Shown: one piece after another, positions 1-5,567 of the stretch | Layout of the letters: the number at the start of each line of letters is the position of its first letter | Position numbering within the stretch: the stretch's first letter is position 1 | Source: an uncultured Clostridia bacterium | GTDB taxonomy: Bacteria > Bacillota > Clostridia > Oscillospirales > Oscillospiraceae | Length of the DNA stretch: 13,436 bases | Direction: 5' to 3' | NCBI GenBank assembly: GCA_946184215.1 | Contig: CAMHER010000036.1 | Span: 1-13,436, forward strand | Translations under genes and position numbers: made by a program | The notes under the pieces: model-generated | The model's database searches: none | The model's input: the letters and a program-made list of their open reading frames with translations, nothing else | Told to the model about the DNA's origin: nothing

Positions 1-1664
1 ACATGTCCGGCATCACGGAGGTCAACTCCCTCCCGCCGCACTATGTCTGTCCCAAATGCTGCCACAGCGAGTTCGTCGACGACGGCAGCTTCGGCTGCGG
101 CGCGGATATGCCGGAAAAGGACTGCCCGGCATGCGGCACGCGCATGCGCCGCGATGGCTTCAATATCCCCTTCGAGACCTTCCTGGGTTTCCCGGGAAAT
201 GAAAAAACGCCCGATATCGACCTGAACTTCTCGGGCGAATACCAGGCGAAGGCGCACAAGTATACCGAGGTGCTCTTCGGCTCGGACCACGTGTTCCGCG
301 CCGGCACGATCGGAACGCTTGCGGAGAAGACCGCGTACGGCTATGTCAAAAAATATCTCGAGGAGCGCGGCATCCAGACCACGAAGGCCGAGGAGAACCG
401 GCTGACACTTGGCCTTGTGGGCATCAAGCGCACGACCGGCCAGCACCCCGGCGGCCTGGTGGTCATCCCGCAGGACATGGACGTGACGGACTTCTGCCCC
501 GTCCAGCACCCGGCGGACGACCCCAACAGCGATATCATCACCACACACTTTGAATACCACTGCATGGAGGCAAACCTCCTAAAGCTCGATGAGCTGGGCC
601 ACGATGACCCGACGATGATCCGCATGATGGAGGATATGACGGGCGTCGACGCCAAGGAGATCTCCCTCTCCGACCCGGAGACCATGTCGATCTTCACCTC
701 GCCGGAGGTGCTGGGTCTGCCGGACGACGACCCCATCATCGGCCACACCGGCTCGATCGGCGTGCCGGAGTTCGGGACGCCTTTCACCCGCCAGATGCTG
801 GTCGACACGCAGCCCCGCGCCTTTGATACGCTGATCCGTCTTTCCGGCTTTTCCCACGGCACCGACGTGTGGGCCGGCAACATCCACGACCTGATCGTAA
901 ACGGCATTGCCGACGTCAACCAGGCCATCGGCTGCCGCGACGACATCATGATCTATCTGATCCAGAAGGGGATGCAGCCCGCGCTGGCCTTCAAGACGAT
1001 GGAGGCCGTGCGCAAGGGCAAGGTGAAAAAGAGCGGCGACTTCCCCGGTGACGCCGAGCAGCAGATGCGCGATATGGGCGTGCCGGACTGGTGGATCGAA
1101 TCGGCGCGCAAGATCGCCTATCTCTTCCCCAAGGCGCATGCCGTGGCCTATGTCATGATGGCTTTCCGCATCGCGTGGTTCAAGGTACACGAGCCGCTGG
1201 CCTTCTATTCGGCATATTTCTACCGCCGCAGCCAGAAGGGCGGCTTCGACGCGGCGATGATGTGCGGCGGGACTGAGGCCGTACGCCGCAAGATCAACGA
1301 CTTCAAGCGCAAGGCCGACCGCACCGCCAACGAGGACGATCTGCTCGTCACGCTCGAGGCGGTGTACGAGTTCAACATGCGCGGCTTTTCCTTCCTGCCG
1401 ATCGACCTGTACCATTCCGACGCGGCGAAGTTCCTCATTGAGGACGGCGCGCTGCGCCCGCCCTTTGTGGCGATCTCCGGTCTCGGCGAGACGGCGGCGG
1501 AGGACCTGGCACGCTGCGGCAGAAGCGGCAAGCAGTACATCTCCATCCAGGACCTGGGCTCCGACTGCCCCAAGGTCAGCCAGACGCACCTGGACGTGCT
1601 CAAAAGTCTCGGCGCGCTGGGCGACATGCCGGATTCAAACCAGATCAACCTCTTTGACATGTAA
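1..1664 (+). CDS. polC: DNA polymerase III alpha subunit, PolC type (3' part, start outside window)
   Basis: C-terminal part (553 residues visible from base 3) of the replicative polymerase of Bacillota, which elongates DNA at the fork on the sliding clamp. PolC is usually about 1,400-1,500 residues, so the OB, exonuclease and PHP domains lie upstream. The frame is open to the left edge, and the first ATG is internal, because the conserved block MSGITEVN..PPHYVCP sits mid-protein in the family. Visible, in fragment numbering: a four-cysteine zinc module (C16/C19 and C41/C44); the palm motif PDIDLNFSGEYQ with catalytic-type D71 and D73; the fingers region with GTIGTLAEKTAYGYVKKY and TTGQHPGG; and a C-terminal clamp-binding pentapeptide QINLF (547-551) two residues from the end. 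The gene ends with tandem stops (TAATAA) running into a terminator. Identification is certain; only the 5' part is missing. Confidence 0.97.
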   Translation, partial: MSGITEVNSLPPHYVCPKCCHSEFVDDGSFGCGADMPEKDCPACGTRMRRDGFNIPFETFLGFPGNEKTPDIDLNFSGEYQAKAHKYTEVLFGSDHVFRAGTIGTLAEKTAYGYVKKYLEERGIQTTKAEENRLTLGLVGIKRTTGQHPGGLVVIPQDMDVTDFCPVQHPADDPNSDIITTHFEYHCMEANLLKLDELGHDDPTMIRMMEDMTGVDAKEISLSDPETMSIFTSPEVLGLPDDDPIIGHTGSIGVPEFGTPFTRQMLVDTQPRAFDTLIRLSGFSHGTDVWAGNIHDLIVNGIADVNQAIGCRDDIMIYLIQKGMQPALAFKTMEAVRKGKVKKSGDFPGDAEQQMRDMGVPDWWIESARKIAYLFPKAHAVAYVMMAFRIAWFKVHEPLAFYSAYFYRRSQKGGFDAAMMCGGTEAVRRKINDFKRKADRTANEDDLLVTLEAVYEFNMRGFSFLPIDLYHSDAAKFLIEDGALRPPFVAISGLGETAAEDLARCGRSGKQYISIQDLGSDCPKVSQTHLDVLKSLGALGDMPDSNQINLFDM

Positions 1665-1665
1665 T

Positions 1666-1703
1666 AAAAATGCTGTGAAAACGCTCGTTTTCACAGCATT
1701 TTT
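1666..1703. terminator. Intrinsic terminator after polC, probably bidirectional
   Basis: A perfect 16-bp stem (1666-1681 with 1688-1703) has a 6-nt loop CGCTCG. It has an A-run on the left arm and a T-run on the right arm, so it can terminate RNA in either direction. It begins inside the tandem stop codons of polC and may also stop transcripts from the convergent aldolase gene at 1899-2927. Confidence 0.93.
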
Positions 1704-1709
1704 ATGTTA

Positions 1710-1871
1710 ATACTGATACCCGATAAAAACAAGACAATCTTTGCGGCCGGATTTGCGCCATGCTGCGTTAAAGCCCTTGCAAATATATCTCCATTATTCG
1801 CTGCGGGCTTCGCCTTGCCTGACACAAATCCGCCTCGCAAATCTTTGTGTGTTTTTACCGTGTATCAGTAT
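1710..1871. repeat. 162-bp imperfect palindrome, MITE/REP-like element
   Basis: The ends are a perfect 10-bp inverted pair (ATACTGATAC at 1710-1719, GTATCAGTAT at 1862-1871). Hand alignment of the left end (1710-1760) to the reverse complement of the right end (1820-1871) gives about 40 matches in 52 columns with one gap. Pairing resumes further in (AAGCCC 1771-1776 with GGGCTT 1805-1810), leaving an unpaired centre of about 28 nt. There is no coding capacity. As RNA it would fold into one long hairpin. No clear target-site duplication is seen. It fills most of the 235-bp gap between polC and the aldolase gene. Whether it is dispersed in the genome cannot be seen from one copy, and I do not know a family name for it. 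Confidence 0.7.
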
Positions 1872-1900
1872 AGAAACTAGAAACTAAAAAACTGGAAACT
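1872..1900. repeat. Short degenerate tandem repeat, unit about AGAAACT
   Basis: Four head-to-tail units follow the palindrome directly: AGAAACT, AGAAACT, AAAAAACT, GGAAACT. The last unit overlaps the stop codon of the minus-strand aldolase gene (1899-1901). It may be part of the same repeat unit as the palindrome or a separate slippage product. Confidence 0.6.
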
Positions 1901-2927
1901 ACACCCGCAGGGCATCCAGCACCGCGTCCACGTCTGCCCTTGTCGTACGCCAGGAGGCGCACAGACGGATCACCGCGCTGCCGTCCGGATGACGCTGCCA
2001 GATCTCGTATCCGACCTTTCCGTCCAGCTTTTGCAGCTGCCCGGGCGTGAGAACGGGGAACTGCTGGTTGCTGCCGCTCTCGGGAGAGAACACAATGCCC
2101 CTTGCGCGCAGAGCCTCGCGCAGGGCGAGCGCACAGTCCGTGCCCTGCTTCCCAAGACGGAAATAAAGGCCGTCGGTAAAGAGCGTGTCAAACTGCAGCC
2201 CCAGAAGAAACCCCTTGGCCAGAAGCGCGCCCCGCTGCTTATGGGCGGTGAAAAAGTGCTTCTGCCTGCAGCGGAAAACCACGGCCTCGCCGAAAAGCGC
2301 GCCGCATTTTGTTCCGCCGATGTAGAATACGTCGCAGACCTCGCCGAGCAGCGGCAAGGTCACGTCTGTCTCCGGCGAGGCGAGCGCATAGGCAAGCCGG
2401 GCCCCGTCCACAAAGAGCTGCAGATCGTATTCGTCGCAGATCGCGCGGATCTCCCGCAGCGCCGCGGCGCTGTACAGCCCGCCGTATTCCGTGGGGTGCG
2501 AGAGATAGACCGCACCGGGCTGCACCATGTGGGGACAGGTCTCGTCGGCGTAAAAGCCGCGGAGATAGGCCCGCAGGCCTTCCGGTTCGATGCGGCCGTA
2601 CTCGTCTGCGGCTACGGCCAGCACCTTGTGCCCCGTGGCCTCCACCGCGCCGGATTCGTGCACGGCGATGTGGCCGCTTGCGGCGCTGACCACGCCCTCC
2701 CAGGGGCGCAGGATCGCGGAAAGGACAGTCACGTTCGTCTGTGTCCCGCCGACGAGAAAATACACGTCGGCCTCCGGATTTCCCACCGCGGCGCGGATCT
2801 TCTCCCTGGCACGCTGCGAGATCTCGTCGAGCCCGTAGGTCGCGTGCTGGCTTTCGTTGGCTGCGGTGAGAGCAGCTAAAATCTCCGGCGCGCAGCCGCA
2901 GTTGTAGTCACAGGAAAAGTCGATCAT
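1899..2927 (-). CDS. Threonine aldolase family protein (PLP-dependent beta-eliminating lyase fold)
   Basis: A 342-residue cytoplasmic PLP enzyme, full length for low-specificity threonine aldolases. These cleave L-threonine or L-allo-threonine to glycine and acetaldehyde. Visible: the N-terminal signature FSCDYNCGCAPEIL; GGTQTN (60-65), for cofactor phosphate binding; H86, expected to stack on the PLP ring; FVDGARLAYAL with D174 and R177; and the PLP Schiff-base lysine K207 in YIGGTKCG. The start ATG (2925-2927) is set by a GGAGG ribosome site at 2938-2942, 10 nt upstream. The gene is transcribed away from the XRE gene, from a strong promoter overlapped by a palindrome. It is monocistronic as far as seen. 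The sequence fits the aldolase family well; substrate stereochemistry, or a related beta-eliminating activity, cannot be told from the sequence. Confidence 0.9.
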   Translation of the reverse strand: MIDFSCDYNCGCAPEILAALTAANESQHATYGLDEISQRAREKIRAAVGNPEADVYFLVGGTQTNVTVLSAILRPWEGVVSAASGHIAVHESGAVEATGHKVLAVAADEYGRIEPEGLRAYLRGFYADETCPHMVQPGAVYLSHPTEYGGLYSAAALREIRAICDEYDLQLFVDGARLAYALASPETDVTLPLLGEVCDVFYIGGTKCGALFGEAVVFRCRQKHFFTAHKQRGALLAKGFLLGLQFDTLFTDGLYFRLGKQGTDCALALREALRARGIVFSPESGSNQQFPVLTPGQLQKLDGKVGYEIWQRHPDGSAVIRLCASWRTTRADVDAVLDALRV

Positions 2928-2949
2928 ATCCGTATCGCCTCCGTGAAAA

Positions 2950-2965
2950 ATGATACACGTATCAT
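2950..2965. promoter_or_regulatory. Candidate operator: palindrome on the aldolase -10/+1 region
   Basis: ATGATAC-AC-GTATCAT has 7-bp perfect arms (2950-2956 and 2959-2965) separated by 2 nt. It covers most of the -10 hexamer and the predicted start site of the aldolase promoter, where a bound repressor would block RNA polymerase. The binding protein is unknown; the adjacent XRE-type protein is one candidate by position only. Confidence 0.5.
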
Positions 2966-2989
2966 ATGTCAGGATGGATAAAAAGTCAA
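2961..2989 (-). promoter_or_regulatory. Sigma-A promoter for the threonine aldolase gene
   Basis: Read on the minus strand: -35 TTGACT (2984-2989), a spacer of exactly 17 nt, and -10 TATGAT (2961-2966). Transcription would begin near 2954, giving a leader of only about 27 nt that carries the GGAGG ribosome site. Confidence 0.82.
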
Positions 2990-2992
2990 ATG

Positions 2993-3021
2993 TTGCGCGT
3001 GTGAGGGGAATGTGCTATCCT
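2993..3021 (+). promoter_or_regulatory. Sigma-A promoter for the XRE/H1-like gene
   Basis: -35 TTGCGC (2993-2998), a 17-nt spacer, and -10 TATCCT (3016-3021). It lies back to back with the aldolase promoter, the two -35 boxes being 3 bp apart. The match to consensus is moderate, but spacing and position before the gene are right. Confidence 0.6.
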
Positions 3022-3050
3022 GTTTTCAAAAGCAGAAAGAAAAACACACG

Positions 3051-3060
3051 AAAGGATGGG
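3051..3060 (+). promoter_or_regulatory. Ribosome binding site fixing the XRE/H1-like start at 3068
   Basis: AAAGGATGGG lies 7 nt before the ATG at 3068. The earlier in-frame ATG at 3056 lies inside this site and has no ribosome site of its own at a workable distance, so 3068 is preferred. Confidence 0.75.
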
Positions 3061-3067
3061 AAACGAT

Positions 3068-3622
3068 ATGGCAAAGAAAGTCGGCACTCTTATCAAAGAA
3101 GCGCGCACGGCCGCGGGATTGAGCCAGGAGCAGCTAGCGCGCAAGATCAAGGGCCTGTCCGCGGGAGAGCTCGCCAAGGCCGAGAGCGGCGAGAGCGAGC
3201 TGACCCAGGCACTTTTGAAGGAGATTGCCAAGGCCACCGGTGTGACGCAGTCTTCGCTTCTAAACGCAGCCAGGTCCGCCGCGGGAAAAAAGACGGCGAG
3301 CAGCGCCAAGAGCGCGACAGCGAAGAAAACGACGACGGCCGCCAAGACGACGACCGCCAAAAAGGCGAGCACCGCGAAAAAGACAGCCTCCAAGGACGCC
3401 GAAACCCTGACGGCCGCGGAGAAAAAGCTGCTGGAGGCCTACCGCGCCGCCTCGTCCGACGCGAAGAAGAACGCCCTGAAGATCCTCAAGGGCGAGGACC
3501 TGGATATGGCCGAGATCATGAAGCTCTTAAAGCTCGACAGCAAGCTTGAAAGTCTCGGCGGCGGCGGGATCCTCGGCGGATTGAAGGAAGGCCTGCTCGA
3601 CGGCCTGCTGGGGAAAAAATAA
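3068..3622 (+). CDS. XRE-type helix-turn-helix protein with histone-H1-like Lys/Ala/Thr linker
   Basis: A 184-residue basic protein in three parts. Residues 5-65 form an XRE/Cro-like helix-turn-helix (VGTLIKEARTAAGLSQEQLARKI, then LKEIAKATGVTQSSLL). Residues 70-109 are a low-complexity tract of Lys, Ala, Thr and Ser with repeated AKKT and TTTAK units, resembling bacterial histone-H1-like tails. Residues 113-184 are helical, starting LTAAEKKLLEAYRAAS, similar to the helical tail of many XRE regulators, and ending in a Gly/Leu-rich stretch (GGGGILGGLKEGLLDGLLG). It probably binds DNA, as a regulator or a nucleoid-associated protein; the basic linker would add non-specific DNA contacts. It has its own promoter and terminator. 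Its target is unknown; the divergent aldolase promoter is the nearest candidate. The HTH call is sound, and the architectural role is inference. Confidence 0.82.
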   Translation: MAKKVGTLIKEARTAAGLSQEQLARKIKGLSAGELAKAESGESELTQALLKEIAKATGVTQSSLLNAARSAAGKKTASSAKSATAKKTTTAAKTTTAKKASTAKKTASKDAETLTAAEKKLLEAYRAASSDAKKNALKILKGEDLDMAEIMKLLKLDSKLESLGGGGILGGLKEGLLDGLLGKK

Positions 3623-3630
3623 AAGAGGAG

Positions 3631-3673
3631 AAATCCACCCTCACGAAAAATCCACCCGCGAGGGTGGATTTTT
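3631..3673. terminator. Bidirectional terminator with two alternative stems
   Basis: The main hairpin has a 12-bp perfect stem, AAAAATCCACCC (3646-3657) with GGGTGGATTTTT (3662-3673), loop GCGA, ending in T's. A second copy of the left arm (3631-3642) can pair instead with 3660-3671, again over 12 bp, so the two stems exclude each other. It lies between the convergent XRE and ATPase genes and ends 1 nt before the ATPase stop codon. Confidence 0.88.
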
Positions 3674-3674
3674 C

Positions 3675-4721
3675 TTACGCAAAGACACGGGCAATCTCCT
3701 TTGCCGCGAGCGCGTCGAGGGAGGGAAAGTCCATATAGGGGCGATAGACCGCCTCCACCTCGTCGTGCAGCGCCTTGGCCTCGCGCAGCGTTTCACAGGC
3801 GGCGCGCAGATAGCGTGCGCCCTCGCGCTTTGCCGCACGAACGGCGCGACGCCGCTCCTTGACCGAGGCCATGTCGCCCCACAGACGGTCCAGCGGGATG
3901 CGCTTGACGTGCTCGTACGACGCTTGCGGCATGGCGCGCACAAAGCCCGCCGAGACGTCCGGCAGCAGGAGCGCGTCCGGCGTTTTGCCGTCCGCAGGGG
4001 AGAGACAGAGAACCACGTCGTGGCCGAGAGAAAGCGCCGTTTCACACGCCTCGCCCAGCGCGCCGGCGGCAAGACCGCAGCCGTCTTCACAGAGATAGGC
4101 AAGTTTACATAACGCAAAGCTGCTCCGGTCCTCCACAAGCCCTTCACAGCTGACAGCACCGCAGAAGCGGCGGCGCAGGCGCGGCGTCTCTCCGGCGGGA
4201 AGGCGCGCGATGAGTTCACAGAGCAGCGCCCCGGCGCGTCCAGCCTCTTTCGCTCCGGCCTCCTGCGGGAGAAAGGCACGCTCCGCGCTCTCCGCCGCGG
4301 CGAGCAGCGCGTAGGCGCGCTTGTATTTCGCCTTGTAAGCGGCGACCAGAGCGCGTGCGCGGTCACAGTCGACGGGAGAAAGCGGGGTCCGGCAAAACTG
4401 TCCTACGTTAAGATAATCGCTGTCCGCACCGAAGATCCCCGGCTCGGCGGCGTGCGGCGCCGTGCCGTCGCACCAGCCCAGAGAGAGCGAGGGAAGATAC
4501 ACGCCGTCAAGCGACTTCGGATCGCCGGAGCACTGCACATACTCCACGTCCAGTCCGCGCCGCTCCGCCTCACGCCCGATGGCGCGCATCAAGCCGGACT
4601 TGCCTGTGCCCGGCCCGCCCTTGATGATGTGCAGATAGTCACGCTCGCCGCGGCAGAAGTCGCCGTAGAGTGAGACAAAGCCGCAGGCGGTGTTCGCCCC
4701 GAGGAAATAACTTGTTTTCAT
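3675..4721 (-). CDS. Duplicated P-loop ATPase family protein, function unknown (PRK06851-like)
   Basis: A 348-residue soluble protein. From memory it resembles a family of Bacillota P-loop proteins (PRK06851) with no assigned role. The N-terminal half begins YFLGANTACGFVSLYGDF and has a clear Walker A, GGPGTGKSG (35-43), followed by the family block ..GLDVEYVQCSGDPKSLDGV (57-74) and DGTAPH (85-90). The second half (about 186-348) repeats this plan: GAVSCEGLVED, then LGHDVVLCLSPADGKTPDALLLPD (232-255) aligns with the GLDVEYVQC..SLDGVYLP block. Where the second Walker A should be, the sequence is CEDGCGLAAG (211-220), with no Lys-Ser/Thr, so only the first half is likely to bind nucleotide. A 125-175 helical spacer joins the halves. 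The start ATG has a G-rich but non-standard ribosome site (GGGGGTC). The gene stands alone and diverges from the HAD gene. Confidence 0.8.
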   Translation of the reverse strand: MKTSYFLGANTACGFVSLYGDFCRGERDYLHIIKGGPGTGKSGLMRAIGREAERRGLDVEYVQCSGDPKSLDGVYLPSLSLGWCDGTAPHAAEPGIFGADSDYLNVGQFCRTPLSPVDCDRARALVAAYKAKYKRAYALLAAAESAERAFLPQEAGAKEAGRAGALLCELIARLPAGETPRLRRRFCGAVSCEGLVEDRSSFALCKLAYLCEDGCGLAAGALGEACETALSLGHDVVLCLSPADGKTPDALLLPDVSAGFVRAMPQASYEHVKRIPLDRLWGDMASVKERRRAVRAAKREGARYLRAACETLREAKALHDEVEAVYRPYMDFPSLDALAAKEIARVFA

Positions 4722-4737
4722 AAAAGACCCCCTATTT

Positions 4738-4749
4738 CTGCGATCGCAG
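4738..4749. promoter_or_regulatory. 12-bp perfect palindrome upstream of the P-loop ATPase gene
   Basis: CTGCGATCGCAG lies 17 nt before the ATPase start codon, in its probable leader, between two divergent genes. It could be an operator, but a 12-bp palindrome arises by chance a few times in a window of this size. Confidence 0.25.
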
Positions 4750-4764
4750 TCTGTTCACGGTAAT

Positions 4765-4770
4765 AGTATA
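4765..4770 (-). promoter_or_regulatory. Possible -10 box for the P-loop ATPase gene
   Basis: On the minus strand TATACT is a good -10 hexamer 44 nt before the start codon. At 17 nt spacing the -35 position reads TGTCAA, a poor match lying exactly on the -35 box of the divergent HAD promoter. It is called only on the -10 match and position. Confidence 0.35.
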
Positions 4771-4787
4771 TCCGGCTTTCTGCGCGA

Positions 4788-4816
4788 TTGACACCGAAAA
4801 GAGCAGCGGTTATAAT
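4788..4816 (+). promoter_or_regulatory. Perfect consensus sigma-A promoter for the HAD gene
   Basis: TTGACA (4788-4793), a 17-nt spacer, and TATAAT (4811-4816) match the housekeeping consensus exactly. Transcription should begin near 4823, about 19 nt before the start codon. High constitutive activity is expected unless it is repressed. Confidence 0.93.
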
Positions 4817-4841
4817 GGCGAAAAAACGACGGAGAGAGAGC

Positions 4842-5498
4842 ATGATACGAAATATCCTGTTTGATTTTGACGGAACACTCTACGATACGGTGGAGGGCAT
4901 CGAAAAAAGCGCGCAGTACGCGCTCCAGAAGCTTGGCATTTCCGCGCAGCTCGAGGAGCTGAAATGCTTTGCCGGCCCGCCGCTGGTGGATATCTTCATG
5001 GAAAAGTTCGGCTTTTCCCATGAAAAGGCCTGGGAGGCGCGCGGACTGTTTCAGGAACGGTATATCCCCATCGGGGTGTATGAAAGCCGCCCCTTTCCCG
5101 GCATGAAGGACTTTCTTTCCGCGCTGAAGGATAGAGGGCTGACGCTCGCCGTTGCGACGTCCAAGCCGCTGGAGCTCGCGGAGCAGCTGCTCCGAAGCGC
5201 CGGGATGCGGGAACTGTTCACAGTCGTGCACGGCAGCACGCTTGGCGGGAACAACAATTCGAAGCAGGCGGTCGTCGAGAGCGTGATTGCCGCCCTCGGC
5301 GCGAAAAAGGAGGACTGCGTCCTCATCGGCGACACGAAATACGACGTCGCCGGGGCGCATGCCGCGGGGATCGCGTTCATCGGCGTGCGCTACGGCTATG
5401 CCGCGCCGCTCGAGCTGGAGACGGCCGGGGCCGACGCGATCGCCGAGGATCTGGCGCAGCTTGAAAAAATGTTGACAGCGCGCGAGGTTTTGGTATAA
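4842..5498 (+). CDS. HAD-superfamily phosphatase, phosphoglycolate-phosphatase-like
   Basis: A 218-residue cytoplasmic hydrolase of the usual length for the Gph/PGP-like HAD group, which removes phosphate from small phosphorylated metabolites. Motif I is FDFDGTLYDT with nucleophile D8 and acid/base D10. Motif II is VATSK with T106/S107. K141 is the motif III lysine, and motif IV is GDTKYD with D164 and D168 for Mg2+. Residues 15-85 form the helical cap that sets substrate. The start is the ATG at 4842, preceded by a GGAGAG ribosome site; a longer frame from a TTG at 4788 is rejected because that TTG is the -35 box of the promoter. The last codons contain the promoter for guaB. The physiological substrate is unknown: phosphoglycolate, a nucleoside monophosphate or a sugar phosphate would all fit. 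Confidence 0.9.
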   Translation: MIRNILFDFDGTLYDTVEGIEKSAQYALQKLGISAQLEELKCFAGPPLVDIFMEKFGFSHEKAWEARGLFQERYIPIGVYESRPFPGMKDFLSALKDRGLTLAVATSKPLELAEQLLRSAGMRELFTVVHGSTLGGNNNSKQAVVESVIAALGAKKEDCVLIGDTKYDVAGAHAAGIAFIGVRYGYAAPLELETAGADAIAEDLAQLEKMLTAREVLV

Positions 5499-5499
5499 T
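5472..5499 (+). promoter_or_regulatory. guaB promoter inside the end of the HAD gene
   Basis: TTGACA (5472-5477), a 16-nt spacer, and TATAAT (5494-5499), with an upstream TGG giving an extended -10 (TGnTATAAT). The -10 box contains the TAA stop codon of the HAD gene (5496-5498). The predicted start near 5506 gives guaB a leader of about 60 nt. Confidence 0.85.
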
Positions 5500-5515
5500 T
5501 ATTCCAATAGATCCC

Positions 5516-5546
5516 TACTGCGGCTGAGCCTTTCCTCTCCGCAGTA
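5516..5546 (+). promoter_or_regulatory. Stem-loop in the guaB leader
   Basis: An 8-bp perfect stem TACTGCGG (5516-5523) and CCGCAGTA (5539-5546) encloses a 15-nt pyrimidine-rich loop. It lies 10 nt before the AGGAGG ribosome site (5557-5562). The loop contains TCCTC, which could pair weakly with the ribosome site. The leader is too short for a purine riboswitch; it may be an mRNA-stabilising 5' hairpin or a small control element. Confidence 0.45.
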
Positions 5547-5567
5547 TGACTTTATGAGGAGGTTTTT

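Noticed and set aside
1989..2879. A 296-codon plus-strand frame opposite the threonine aldolase gene
   Set aside because: The minus-strand product carries all PLP-binding motifs and a promoter; the plus-strand frame has neither domain nor start signals.
3284..3395. Lys/Ala/Thr coding repeats read as a minisatellite or CRISPR-like array
   Set aside because: The units are degenerate and in frame with a protein, with no spacers between identical repeats. They are explained by the low-complexity linker.
4788..4841. An 18-codon N-terminal extension of the HAD phosphatase from a TTG codon
   Set aside because: The TTG is the first three bases of the consensus -35 box, so it is not in the transcript. 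The ATG at 4842 has a ribosome site and starts the protein four residues before its conserved motif.
5500..5567. A purine riboswitch in the guaB leader
   Set aside because: The leader is only about 60 nt with a single 8-bp hairpin, too short for the three-way junction of a purine aptamer.
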